Under the pieces are notes generated by a model. The model did no database searches and was not told where the DNA came from. It saw only the letters and a program-made list of their open reading frames with translations. A stretch of 64,000 nt of DNA, from assembly GCF_009671205.1 (NCBI RefSeq), contig NZ_CP045309.1, positions 4,464,001 through 4,528,000 on the forward strand, read 5' to 3'. Within the stretch, counting starts at the first letter, position 1, and the number at the start of each line of letters is the position of its first letter. The position numbers and the translations under genes are program-made. The stretch is from Micromonospora terminaliae (GTDB taxonomy: Bacteria > Actinomycetota > Actinomycetes > Mycobacteriales > Micromonosporaceae). Below are positions 9,769 through 17,325 of this stretch, piece after piece.

Positions 9769-10437
9769 ATGACCGCCGCGACCACGGACACCGACCTCGA
9801 CGGGGCCCCGGTCACCGACGCCGGTGACCGGGGATCCGCGCGGCGCTTCGGCGTCCTGGCGCTGGCCGTCGCCGTCGTGGTCGGCCTCCTCCTCGGGTAC
9901 GCGGGCGGCCTGCTCACCCCGACGCTCACCCGTCCGGGTGACAACTCGCCCGAGGCGGGCTTCGCCCGGGACATGACCAGCCACCACTCCCAGGCCGTGG
10001 CCATGGGGCTCCTGGCGTTCCGGCAGGGCCAGGACCCGGAGGTACGCCAGATCGGCAGTGACATCGCCACCGGGCAGCAGGGCGAGATCGGCACCATGCA
10101 GACCTGGCTGCGCTCCTGGAAGCTGGACCCGACCGGCGACCAGCCGCCGATGGCCTGGATGTCGGACGGCGCGGCGGTGAAGAACGGGCTGATGCCGGGC
10201 ATGGCCACGCCGGAGGAGATGGCGAAGCTGCGCGCCGCGAGCGGGCGCGAGTTCGACGTGCTCTTCCTGCAGATGATGATCCGCCACCACGTCGGCGGGG
10301 TGCACATGATCGACGGGATCCTCGACGAGGGGCACGACGACGACGTGCTGGCGGTCGCCCAGGTCATGAAGAACACCCAGCAGAAGGACCTGGCCAACCT
10401 CACGGCGGCGCTCAAGCGCCTGGGCGGCACGGTCTAG
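9769..10437 (+). CDS. DUF305 family membrane-anchored protein
   Basis: 222 residues. A short cytoplasmic tail and one membrane anchor (about 27-50) precede a ferritin-like four-helix DUF305 domain. Two His-rich helices are the hallmark: FARDMTSHHSQAVAMGLLA and FLQMMIRHHVGGVHMID, plus the Met-rich stretch NGLMPGMATPEEM. The His and Met side chains suggest copper or other metal binding at the cell surface; this is inferred from the family and not shown here. It is the second gene of the operon with the DUF3105 protein and is followed at once by a strong hairpin terminator. Confidence 0.88.
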   Translation: MTAATTDTDLDGAPVTDAGDRGSARRFGVLALAVAVVVGLLLGYAGGLLTPTLTRPGDNSPEAGFARDMTSHHSQAVAMGLLAFRQGQDPEVRQIGSDIATGQQGEIGTMQTWLRSWKLDPTGDQPPMAWMSDGAAVKNGLMPGMATPEEMAKLRAASGREFDVLFLQMMIRHHVGGVHMIDGILDEGHDDDVLAVAQVMKNTQQKDLANLTAALKRLGGTV

Positions 10438-10452
10438 CAACCGCTCGTCGGA

Positions 10453-10480
10453 GGGCCCGCGTCGTGCGCGACGCGGGCCC
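10453..10480 (+). terminator. Terminator after the DUF3105-DUF305 operon
   Basis: Perfect 12-bp stem (GGGCCCGCGTCG at 10453-10464, its complement at 10469-10480) with a four-base loop, 15 bases beyond the DUF305 stop. It is followed by only two T residues, as is normal at high GC. Confidence 0.8.
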
Positions 10481-10518
10481 TTCGCGTACCCGGGCCGATC
10501 ACGCCCGTTATGCCGCTT

Positions 10519-10524
10519 TATAAC
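10519..10524 (+). promoter_or_regulatory. Possible -10 element in an AT-rich patch
   Basis: TATAAC sits in the most AT-rich stretch nearby (10509-10580), just upstream of the IS630-like gene. If used, transcription would start near 10531, next to the TTG at 10533. A 5-bp hairpin (GGAGA/TCTCC, 10556-10569) follows. Confidence 0.35.
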
Positions 10525-10532
10525 GTTTTGGG

Positions 10533-11309
10533 TTGAACAACCCATTGCACTGCTTGGAGACTTTTCTCCACACATATCGTGACCAGTTGCGATTCGGGCT
10601 CGTTGCGCAGGACGTGGGGGTTGCACTCAGAGACGCAGGGCGGTCGGTGACCAGCTGGTGCCGACGACACACCATCGGCGGTGACGGGGCGGTGGCAGCC
10701 GTCCGTCGCGGACTGCGGCAGGGCGAGCCGGGAACGCTCAGCCGCGAACAGGAACTCGAACTGATCGACGTGCTGCGGGGCGTCCACCCCGGCGAGTTCG
10801 GCCTGGACGAGGAGCTCTGGACGCGACAGAGCCTCACCACCCTCATCGAGCGCCAGTTCGAGCTGACCATGGACGCCGGCACGGTCGGGGCGTACCTGCG
10901 GGCCTGGGGGTTGGGTCCGCGCGAGCCTCGCGAGCGGGCCTGCGGGCTCTGCGTGGGCGCGGTCGAGCGCTGGGTACGCAGCGAGTACCCGGCGATCACC
11001 CGGTCCGCCCAGGAGCACGCCGCCGAGGTCTACTGGATCGGCCGCGTACGCCTGCGCGGCACCATGCCGGCGGCCGACGTGATCTCCGCGGTCTCGTCGC
11101 GCGGCCGGGTGCGTTTCATGATCACGACGCCCACGGTCGACCCGCCGCTCCCCCGCGATTTCGTGCTGCGGCTCAGCGGCGCCGAGGAGCGCACGGTGCA
11201 CCTGATCGTCGACGGTTCCTGGCCGCGCAACGAGTGGCCACGCCGCCTCCCCCGGCGCATCATCCTCCACCCGCTGCCGAGCTGCGGCCGCCCCGTCGCC
11301 GCCGCCTGA
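10533..11309 (+). CDS. Winged-helix protein derived from an IS630-family transposase
   Basis: Up to 258 residues from the TTG at 10533; GTG codons at 10614 and 10647 are alternative starts. The N-terminal half resembles the IS630 helix-turn-helix and winged-helix region, with the characteristic LWTRQSLTTLIERQFELTMD followed by VGAYLRAWGLGPREPRERA. The C-terminal half aligns by eye with the DDE nuclease core but is degraded. The first catalytic Asp site reads YWIGRVRLRG instead of a DE-type motif. LIVDGSWPRNEWPR keeps one Asp. The chain stops after IILHPLP, before the third acidic residue. No terminal repeats or target duplication flank it. A domesticated DNA-binding protein is more likely than an active element. 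A terminator lies upstream and tRNA-Arg downstream. Confidence 0.7.
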   Translation: MNNPLHCLETFLHTYRDQLRFGLVAQDVGVALRDAGRSVTSWCRRHTIGGDGAVAAVRRGLRQGEPGTLSREQELELIDVLRGVHPGEFGLDEELWTRQSLTTLIERQFELTMDAGTVGAYLRAWGLGPREPRERACGLCVGAVERWVRSEYPAITRSAQEHAAEVYWIGRVRLRGTMPAADVISAVSSRGRVRFMITTPTVDPPLPRDFVLRLSGAEERTVHLIVDGSWPRNEWPRRLPRRIILHPLPSCGRPVAAA

Positions 11310-11383
11310 TCGGCGGCACCCGGCGCGCCGGATACCGATTCGGTGATCCGGGAGGGGGTTTGCTACTCTTCTCGGGTCGCTGA

Positions 11384-11455
11384 GCCCCCGTAGCTCAGGG
11401 GATAGAGCACCGCCCTCCGGAGGCGGGGGCGCAGGTTCGAATCCTGCCGGGGGCA
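11384..11455 (+). tRNA. tRNA-Arg (anticodon CCG)
   Basis: All four arms fold without mismatch: acceptor 11384-11390 with 11448-11454, D stem 11393-11396 with 11405-11408, anticodon stem 11110 series at 11410-11414 with 11422-11426, and T stem 11431-11435 with 11443-11447 around TTCGAAT. The anticodon loop CTCCGGA gives CCG at 11417-11419, decoding CGG. The discriminator base is A, and CCA is not encoded. Confidence 0.97.
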
Positions 11456-11466
11456 CAGACCTGAGG

Positions 11467-11494
11467 AAGCCCGGGCCGCTGGCCCGGGCTTTTT
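11467..11494 (+). terminator. Terminator after tRNA-Arg
   Basis: An 11-bp perfect stem (AAGCCCGGGCC, loop GCT, complement) runs into TTTTT. It begins 12 bases after the tRNA and is one of the few hairpins in the window with a real T-tract. Confidence 0.9.
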
Positions 11495-11500
11495 CGCTGC

Positions 11501-12460
11501 TCAGCCGGCCTCGCGGCGGGCCTTCGCGCGGCGCTTGCCCTCGTGCATGGCCTGCACCCGGGCCACCGGGATGGTGCGCCCCTCGGCCACCAGCTCCTCG
11601 GGCAGCCGCTGCGGCGCGGGCAGCGCCTCGGCCCACGGGTCCCGGTCGCCGAGCAGCCCCGGCACCGTCTTCACGGTGAAGTCGGCCGGGGTGGCCGACT
11701 CGACGTCGGCCCAGCCGACCGGGTACGACACCGGCGTGCCCGGCCGGATCCGGGGGCTGTACGCGGCCACCACGGTCGCCCCGTACGACCGGGTGGAGTC
11801 CACGAAGACCCGGCCGCCCCGGTCCTCGACGATGAAGGCCGTGGTCGCCAGCGCCGGGTCGAGCCGCTCGGCGCGGGCCGCGAGGGCCCGGGTCGCCGCG
11901 GCGGCCTCCTCGGCGGTGGTGGCCGGGTCCACCGGCACGATCACGTGCAGCCCCTTCGCCCCACTGGTCTTCACCGCCCCGGCCAGCCCGGCGTCGGTGA
12001 GCGCCTGCCGGACCAGCAGCGCGGTGCGGACCGCCATGGTGAACGAGTCGCCCGGCGGCGGGTCCAGGTCGAGCACCAGGTGGGTGGGGTGTTCCGGGTG
12101 GCCGGCGTGGCCCAGCGTCGGGTGGTACTCGACGGCCCGCTGGTTGGCGAACCAGAGCAGGGTGCGCCGGTCGTCGCAGAGCGCGTAGAAGATGCTGCGG
12201 TGCGAGGCCTCCGCCCAGACCGAGGTGCGGCGCACCCAGTCCGGCGTGTACTTCGGCAGGTTCTTCTGCATGAACGGGTCCTGGCCGGGCCGCACCCGGA
12301 CCACCGACAGCGGCCGGTCCCGGAGCCCGGGCAGGATCCGCTCGTGCACCGCGTCCAGGTAGTCGACCAGGTCACGCTTCGTGGCCCCGGCCCCGTCGAA
12401 CAGCGGCTGGTCCAGATTGGTCAGCGACACCCCGGCCCGGGTCTCGTCAGCGGCGCCCAT
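11501..12460 (-). CDS. Stand-alone LigD polymerase-domain protein (archaeo-eukaryotic primase fold)
   Basis: 319 residues matching the polymerase domain of bacterial ligase D, which fills gaps with ribonucleotides or deoxynucleotides during non-homologous end joining. Visible motifs are LVLDLDPPPGDSF with the metal-binding Asp pair, the nucleotide-binding KTSGAKGLHVIVPV, and the closing segment SYPVGWADVESATPADFTVKT. No ligase or nuclease domain is fused, and no Ku gene is in the window, so any partners are encoded elsewhere. The ATG at 12460 has GAAGGTG upstream. The last 25 residues are basic. It ends just beyond the tRNA-Arg terminator, facing it. Confidence 0.92.
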   Translation of the reverse strand: MGAADETRAGVSLTNLDQPLFDGAGATKRDLVDYLDAVHERILPGLRDRPLSVVRVRPGQDPFMQKNLPKYTPDWVRRTSVWAEASHRSIFYALCDDRRTLLWFANQRAVEYHPTLGHAGHPEHPTHLVLDLDPPPGDSFTMAVRTALLVRQALTDAGLAGAVKTSGAKGLHVIVPVDPATTAEEAAAATRALAARAERLDPALATTAFIVEDRGGRVFVDSTRSYGATVVAAYSPRIRPGTPVSYPVGWADVESATPADFTVKTVPGLLGDRDPWAEALPAPQRLPEELVAEGRTIPVARVQAMHEGKRRAKARREAG

Positions 12461-12508
12461 CCGCCCACCTTCCCGGGCCGGGCGCCGGTCGGCAACCCCG
12501 GTACGCGA

Positions 12509-12988
12509 TCAGACCCAGAACGTGTCGTGCCGCAGGAAGAACTCCGCCCGCTCCTCCTCGCTCCGGTCGGCCAGGTCCAGCAGGCCCTCGAAGTAGCCCT
12601 CCCGCGGCGCGCCCGGGGCGAAGTGCAGCAACATCGAGGCCGGCTCGCCGGACTCGTTGCGGAACGCGTGGACACCGCCCTCCGGGACGTGCACGAAGTC
12701 CCCCGGCGCGGTGTCGATCCAGCGCCGGCCGTCGTAGACGCGTACCGATCCGGACAGGATGAAGAAGGACTCCGAGATGGACCGGTGGAAGTGCGGCGCC
12801 GGGCCGCTCGGCTGTGGCCCCATCTCCCAGCGGTAGAGACCGAACTGCCCGTTGGTCGACGCGCCGGTGGCCAGGTAGTGCGCCGTACCGCCGGAGGGGT
12901 AGGCCAGCTCGGCGGGATGATCCGCCGGGCGGTAGGTGGCCGACTGCTCGCCCCGGTCCCCGGAGTAGCGCGGCGGTGGGTAGGTCAC
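12509..12988 (-). CDS. Cupin-domain protein
   Basis: 159 residues forming one cupin barrel. The two cupin motifs are present: PHFHRSISESFFILSGSVRVY, with His, His and Glu ligands, and the second motif GDFVHVPEGGVHAFRN. A divalent metal (Fe, Mn or Zn) is therefore likely. The substrate cannot be read from sequence; dioxygenase, isomerase or sensor roles are all possible. The start overlaps the stop of the PEP-mutase-like gene by four bases (ATGA), so the two are co-translated. Confidence 0.85.
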   Translation of the reverse strand: MTYPPPRYSGDRGEQSATYRPADHPAELAYPSGGTAHYLATGASTNGQFGLYRWEMGPQPSGPAPHFHRSISESFFILSGSVRVYDGRRWIDTAPGDFVHVPEGGVHAFRNESGEPASMLLHFAPGAPREGYFEGLLDLADRSEEERAEFFLRHDTFWV

Positions 12989-13773
12989 GGGGCCTCCGCT
13001 CGGCTGGGGAACGCGTCGTCGCCCGCCCGGATCGTGGCGAGCATCCCGACCATACGGGCGCGCGCGGCCGCGTACAGGCCCGAGCCGTAGCTGATCCGGG
13101 CCACGCCGAGGGCGGCCAGCTCGGCCGGGCTCGGGGCCCCGGGCCGGGCCAGGACGTTGACCGGGGCGTTCACCTCGGCCACGAGATCGCGGATCTGCTC
13201 CGGGTCGGCCAGCAGGATCGGGTAGACGCTGTCCGCTCCGGCGACCTGGTAGCGGCGGCTCCGGCGGACCGCCTCGGCGAGCCGCCCCTCGGCCGGGCCG
13301 TACGCCCGCAGGTGGACGTCGACCCGGGCGTTGAGCACCAGGTCCACGCCGGCCGCCGCGGCGGCAGCGCGGATCCCGGCCAGCAGGTCGGCCTGTTCCT
13401 CCACGTCGTACACCTCGCGGGTACGCGGGTCGGAGTCCTCGATGTTGCAGCCCACCGCGCCGGCGGCCAGCAGCCGCTCGACCAGCTCGGCCGGGCGCAG
13501 CCCGTACCCCCGTTCGAGGTCGGCGGTGACCGGGACCGGCACCGCGGCGGCGATCCGGGCGAGCGCGGCGAACAGGTCGTCCACCGGGGTGGCCTCGCCG
13601 TCGGTGTGGCCGAGCGCCTCGGCGACCGCGGCGCTGCTGGTCGCGACGGCCGGGAAACCGGCCGCGACCACGGCCCGGGCGGACCCCGGGTCCCAGGCGT
13701 TCGGCAGGATCAGCGGGTTCCCGGGGCGGTGCAGCGCGCGCAGTGCGGCGGCCCGCCGGCTCGGCTCGGTCAT
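12985..13773 (-). CDS. Isocitrate lyase/PEP mutase superfamily enzyme
   Basis: 262 residues with a TIM-barrel fold of the PEP mutase/isocitrate lyase superfamily, which makes or breaks C-C or C-P bonds in 2-oxo acids. Visible elements are ILPNAWDPGSARAVVAAGFP at the N-terminus, the metal-binding stretch VTADLERGYG, and GCNIEDSD with the conserved Glu and Asp. The KKCGH signature of true isocitrate lyase is absent. In this subfamily the substrate is usually unknown (2-methylisocitrate-like or oxaloacetate-like compounds). It forms an overlapping pair with the cupin gene and is divergent from a MocR regulator that may control it. GAGACT ends six bases before the ATG, so this start may be leaderless. 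Confidence 0.88.
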   Translation of the reverse strand: MTEPSRRAAALRALHRPGNPLILPNAWDPGSARAVVAAGFPAVATSSAAVAEALGHTDGEATPVDDLFAALARIAAAVPVPVTADLERGYGLRPAELVERLLAAGAVGCNIEDSDPRTREVYDVEEQADLLAGIRAAAAAAGVDLVLNARVDVHLRAYGPAEGRLAEAVRRSRRYQVAGADSVYPILLADPEQIRDLVAEVNAPVNVLARPGAPSPAELAALGVARISYGSGLYAAARARMVGMLATIRAGDDAFPSRAEAP

Positions 13774-13806
13774 GCGGTCAGTCTCGCCCGGCCGGCGGCC
13801 CGCCCG

Positions 13807-13812
13807 TAAGCT
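13807..13812 (+). promoter_or_regulatory. -10 element of a probable leaderless mocR promoter
   Basis: TAAGCT fits TANNNT and ends eight bases before the GTG at 13821. No ribosome-binding site lies between. A possible opposing -10 (GAGACT, 13780-13785) serves the divergent PEP-mutase-like gene, so the two promoters are nearly back to back. Confidence 0.5.
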
Positions 13813-13820
13813 CCAATTCC

Positions 13821-15227
13821 GTGCCGACGGACTGGGCCGATCTCGGCGTCGACCTGCATCTGGAGCTGGACACCGCCGGTGGCCGGCGGGCCGGGCTGGA
13901 GCGGGCGCTGCGGGACGCCATCCGCGACGGCCGGCTCCCGCCCGCCACCCGGCTGCCGGCCACCCGCACCCTCGCCGCCGAGCTGGGCCTGTCCCGGGGC
14001 ACCGTGAGCGCCGCCTACGACCAGCTGGTGGCCGAGGGCTGGCTGGTCGCCCGGATCGGCGCGGGCACCCAGGTCAGCGCGCTGCGGCGGGCCGTCCCGC
14101 CGCCGGCCGCGCCGCCGCCCGGGTCCCCGACCTTCCGGTACGACCTCCGCCCCGGCAGCCCCGACGTCGGGCTCTTCCCGGTGACCGCCTGGCTGCGGGC
14201 CACCCGCCGGGCGCTGGCCGTGGCCCCCGCCGAGGCGTACGGCTACGGCGACCCGCGGGGGCGGCCGGAGCTGCGCCGTGCGCTCGCCGGCTACCTGGGA
14301 CGGGCCCGGGGCGTGCTGGCCGACCCGGAGCGGATCGTGATCACGACCGGCTACGTCCAGGCCCTGGTGCTGCTCACCGGCGTGCTCCGGGACGCCGGCA
14401 CCCCGGCGCTGGCCATGGAGGACCCCGGGCTGCCCTTCCACCGGGAGGTGGTCCGCCGGCACGGCGGCACCGTGCTGCCGCTGCCGGTGGACGGGCTCGG
14501 CGCGCGTACCGACCTGCTCGGCACCGGCCCGCTGGCCCGGGTGGGCGCCGCCGTGGTGACCCCGGCACACCAGTTCCCCACCGGGGTGACCCTCCACCCG
14601 GCGCGCCGCCACGCGCTCGCGGAGTGGGCCCGGTCCACCGGCGGCCTGGTGATCGAGGACGACTACGACGGCGAGTTCCGCTACGACCGGCAGCCCGTCG
14701 GCGCGGTCCAGGGCACCGCACCCGAGCAGGTCGCCTACGTGGGCACGGCGGCGAAGACGCTCGGGCCGGCGCTGCGCCTGGCCTGGCTGGTGCTGCCGGC
14801 GCGGCTCGTGGACCCGGTGGTGGAGGCCAAGCGCCATCTCGACCTCCAGAGCGAGACGATCGGCCAGCTCGCCCTCGCCGAGCTCATCGACGACCACGGC
14901 TACGACCGGCAGGTCCGCACCGTCCGGCGCCGCTACCGCCAGCGGCGGGACCTCCTCCTGGAGCGGCTGGGCCGCCGGTCGGCGCTGGACGGCGTGGCGG
15001 CCGGCCTGCACGCCACCGTCCACCTGCGACCGGACGGTCCCGGCGAGGCGGCGGTGCTGGCCGCGGCCGCCGCGCGCGGGCTCGCCGTCGGCGGGCTGGC
15101 TGTGCACCGGCACCACCCGCGGAGCGGCCCGCCCGGCCTGGTGGTCGGCTACGCCGGCCCGCCCGCGCACGCGTACCCGGCGGCCGTGGACCTCCTGGCC
15201 GGGGTGCTGCACGACCTGGGCGCCTGA
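13821..15227 (+). CDS. MocR-type GntR/aminotransferase-like transcriptional regulator (PdxR-like)
   Basis: 468 residues. The N-terminal winged helix of the GntR type is clear (LERALRDAIRDGRLPPATRL then LAAELGLSRGTVSAAYDQLV). A linker leads to a fold-type I aminotransferase domain with the PLP-lysine region YVGTAAKTLGPALRLAWLVL and the Asp-containing IEDDYDGEFRYDRQP. Members sense PLP or amino compounds and often regulate the divergent gene; PdxR relatives control vitamin B6 synthesis, but no pdx genes are nearby. GTG at 13821 is preferred over an ATG at 13743, because the longer version would overlap the divergent gene and add a non-conserved tail. Confidence 0.9.
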   Translation: MPTDWADLGVDLHLELDTAGGRRAGLERALRDAIRDGRLPPATRLPATRTLAAELGLSRGTVSAAYDQLVAEGWLVARIGAGTQVSALRRAVPPPAAPPPGSPTFRYDLRPGSPDVGLFPVTAWLRATRRALAVAPAEAYGYGDPRGRPELRRALAGYLGRARGVLADPERIVITTGYVQALVLLTGVLRDAGTPALAMEDPGLPFHREVVRRHGGTVLPLPVDGLGARTDLLGTGPLARVGAAVVTPAHQFPTGVTLHPARRHALAEWARSTGGLVIEDDYDGEFRYDRQPVGAVQGTAPEQVAYVGTAAKTLGPALRLAWLVLPARLVDPVVEAKRHLDLQSETIGQLALAELIDDHGYDRQVRTVRRRYRQRRDLLLERLGRRSALDGVAAGLHATVHLRPDGPGEAAVLAAAAARGLAVGGLAVHRHHPRSGPPGLVVGYAGPPAHAYPAAVDLLAGVLHDLGA

Positions 15228-15253
15228 CCGGCCGCCACCGCCGTGTCTCCACA

Positions 15254-15300
15254 GATCCTGGCGAGTTTCCGTCGGCTCGGAACGGAAACTCGCCAAGATC
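15254..15300. terminator. Long hairpin between convergent mocR and MFS genes; possible dispersed palindrome
   Basis: Two 19-base arms (15254-15272 and 15282-15300) pair with one C/A mismatch around a nine-base loop. It lies between two converging genes and can end transcription from both sides. The arms are noticeably less GC-rich than their surroundings (GAGTTTCCGT core), unlike other hairpins here, which raises the possibility of a mobile palindromic repeat unit. Confidence 0.7.
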
Positions 15301-15323
15301 GCATCACGTGCCGCCGTGACGGG

Positions 15324-16769
15324 TCAGCGGGCGGGGCACGTCTCCGGGGCCGCGGCAGTCGGGACCGCGGCGCGACGGCGGGCGGGGCGGGCGGTGCCGA
15401 GGGCGACCAGCAGGGCGGCGGTCACCAGGCCCGCGGCGACCGCGAAGGCGTGCCGGTAGCCGAGGCCGAGGGCGGCGACGGGGTCGGTGCCGGCGGCGCG
15501 CAGGGTGTCGGTGCGGCTCGCGGCCAGGGTGGCCAGCACGGCCAGCCCGAGCGCCCCGCCGACCTGCTGCGTCGTGTTGGCCAGCCCGGAGGCGAGACCG
15601 GCGTCGGCGGGCTCCGCACCGGCCATGGCCAGCGTCGTGACGGCCGGCAGGGTGAGCCCGCCCGCGACACCGAAGACCAGCAGCGCCGGCAGCACGTCGG
15701 CGGCGTAGCGGGCGTCCACCGGGAGGCGGGCCAGCAGCAGGAACCCGGCGACGGCGAGGGCCAGGCCGCCGACCAGGACGGTCCGGGCGCCGAACCGGGC
15801 CATCAGCCGCCCGGCCAGGCCCAGCGACACGGCCGCGATCGCCAGCGGGGTGGGCAGGAAGGCGAAGCCGGTGGTGGCCGGGTCGAGCCCGAGGACGAGT
15901 TGCAGGTGCAGGGCGAGCAGGAACTGGAAGCCGAAGTAGGCGGCCACCATGAGGAACTGGGTGGCGTTCGCGGCGACCAGGCCGGGCGCGCGCAGCACCC
16001 GTGCCGGCAGCAGCGGGGTGGCGGCGCGCCGCTGGCGGGCGGCGAAGCCGGCGAGCAGCGCCGCCGCGAGCGCGCCCGCGCCGAGGGTGCGCGGCGCGGC
16101 CCAGCCGTGCTCGCCGGCGCCCACGATGGCCAGCACGGCGGCCATCAGGCCGGCCGTGGCCAGCACCGCGCCGAGCAGGTCCAGGCCGGTCCGGAGCCCG
16201 GCGCCCCGGTCCGGGGCGATCAGGCGTACGGCGCCGGCCAGGATCGCCACGCCGATGGGCAGGTTGATCAGGAAGATCGACCGCCAGCCGGCCTGGTCGG
16301 TGAGGACTCCACCGACCAGCAGGCCCAGCGAGGCGCCGGCCGCGCCGGTGAAGCTGAACACGGCGATGGCGCGGGCCCGCTCGGCCGGCTCGGGGAAGAT
16401 CCGGACGATCATGCCGAGGCTGACCGCGGTGGTGAGCGCGCCCCCGACGCCCTGCGCGAACCGGGCGGCGACCAGGGTGCCCGGCCCGGCGGCGACCGCG
16501 CAGAGCAGCGAGGCGAGGGTGAACAGGGCGACCCCGACCAGGAAGACCTGGCGCCGGCCGAGCAGGTCGCCGAGCCGCCCGGCCAGGAGCAGCAGCCCGC
16601 CGAAGGCCACCAGGTACGCGTTCACCACCCAGGCCAGTCCGGCGGCCGGGAAGCCGAGGTCGGCCTGGACGGCCGGCAGGGCCACGGCGACGATGCTGCC
16701 GTCCAGGATGATCATCAGGCTGCCGGCGCAGAGCACGAGCAGCGCGGGCCAGCGGTTGGTCCCCGTCAT
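15324..16769 (-). CDS. MFS drug efflux transporter, DHA2 (EmrB/QacA) family
   Basis: 481 residues with about 14 membrane segments, the size and topology of proton-driven DHA2 multidrug exporters. The antiporter motif region AGLAWVVNAYLVAFGGLLLLAGRLGDLLGRR is typical of EmrB/QacA, and a second signature, ALHLQLVLGLDP, lies mid-protein. Start at 16769 is chosen because AAGGAGG lies nine bases upstream and MTGTNRWPALLVLC begins the first membrane segment; the longer frame to 16823 adds a non-hydrophobic tail. It is divergent from an HxlR regulator that probably represses it. Confidence 0.92.
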   Translation of the reverse strand: MTGTNRWPALLVLCAGSLMIILDGSIVAVALPAVQADLGFPAAGLAWVVNAYLVAFGGLLLLAGRLGDLLGRRQVFLVGVALFTLASLLCAVAAGPGTLVAARFAQGVGGALTTAVSLGMIVRIFPEPAERARAIAVFSFTGAAGASLGLLVGGVLTDQAGWRSIFLINLPIGVAILAGAVRLIAPDRGAGLRTGLDLLGAVLATAGLMAAVLAIVGAGEHGWAAPRTLGAGALAAALLAGFAARQRRAATPLLPARVLRAPGLVAANATQFLMVAAYFGFQFLLALHLQLVLGLDPATTGFAFLPTPLAIAAVSLGLAGRLMARFGARTVLVGGLALAVAGFLLLARLPVDARYAADVLPALLVFGVAGGLTLPAVTTLAMAGAEPADAGLASGLANTTQQVGGALGLAVLATLAASRTDTLRAAGTDPVAALGLGYRHAFAVAAGLVTAALLVALGTARPARRRAAVPTAAAPETCPAR

Positions 16770-16796
16770 GTGGAACGCCTCCTTGGTGCACGGTTT

Positions 16797-16820
16797 GTTA
16801 CTGAGGCCATCGTCTGTGAC
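16797..16820. promoter_or_regulatory. Imperfect inverted repeat in the MFS-HxlR divergent promoter
   Basis: GTTAC and GTGAC, 14 bases apart, form an imperfect dyad in the 80-base space between the two starts. HxlR-type repressors often bind GTAC-like dyads next to their own gene, so this is a candidate operator only. Confidence 0.35.
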
Positions 16821-16849
16821 CATGAGGCGGAGCGGAAGGAGGCACTTTC

Positions 16850-17245
16850 ATGTCCCAGGGGAACAGGTGTGTGTCCATCCAGGCCGAGCAGGCGCGGGCC
16901 TGCACCGTGCGGGAGGCGCTGGACCGGGTCGGCGGCAAGTGGAGCATCGGCATCCTCATCGCCGCCTCCCAGGGCCCGATCCGCTTCACCGAGCTGGAGC
17001 GCCAGGTCGAGGGGATCAGCCGCCGGATGCTCACGCTGACCCTGCGCAACCTGGAGCGGGACGGCCTGCTGCACCGGCACGTCCACCCGACCGTGCCGCC
17101 CCGGGTCGAGTACACGGCCACCCCGATGGCCCGGGAGCTCTACGAGTCGCTGGTGGCGCTCACCCGCTGGGCGGAACGGCACCGTGCGGGGATCAGCGCG
17201 GCGCGGGCGGCGTACGACCGGGAGCACGGGGCGCCGGTCGGCTGA
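16850..17245 (+). CDS. HxlR-family winged-helix transcriptional regulator
   Basis: 131 residues, one MarR-like winged helix typical of HxlR regulators: ACTVREALDRVGGKWSIGIL, then the recognition region ISRRMLTLTLRNLERDGLL and the wing VPPRVEYTATPMARELYESL. Two cysteines lie early (C7 and C18); in HypR-like members such residues sense thiol stress, though this is not established here. AAGGAGG lies eight bases before the ATG. Being divergent from the DHA2 exporter, it most likely represses that exporter until a substrate or stress is present. Confidence 0.92.
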   Translation: MSQGNRCVSIQAEQARACTVREALDRVGGKWSIGILIAASQGPIRFTELERQVEGISRRMLTLTLRNLERDGLLHRHVHPTVPPRVEYTATPMARELYESLVALTRWAERHRAGISAARAAYDREHGAPVG

Positions 17246-17276
17246 GCGCCGCTGTGGCGAAGGCCACCCAATCCGT

Positions 17277-17292
17277 CTGACCGATCGGTCAG
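17277..17292. promoter_or_regulatory. TetR operator, copy 1
   Basis: CTGACCGATCGGTCAG is a perfect 16-bp palindrome. Copy 2 lies 19 bases downstream, centre to centre. The pair sits just ahead of the tetR start, as expected for an autoregulated repressor of the tetR-MMPL operon. Confidence 0.8.
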
Positions 17293-17294
17293 GC

Positions 17295-17312
17295 CCTGAC
17301 CGATCGGTCAGG
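17295..17312. promoter_or_regulatory. TetR operator, copy 2
   Basis: CCTGACCGATCGGTCAGG is a perfect 18-bp palindrome whose 16-bp core is identical to copy 1. It ends 13 bases before the tetR ATG at 17326, so a bound repressor would block transcription initiation or early elongation. Confidence 0.8.
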
Positions 17313-17325
17313 CATGCTGGAGGGC

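Noticed and set aside
10509..11330. Intact IS630 insertion sequence
   Set aside because: No terminal inverted repeats, TA target duplication or complete DDE triad could be seen.
11384..11460. tRNA attachment site of an integrated element
   Set aside because: No second copy of the tRNA 3' end and no integrase gene in the window.
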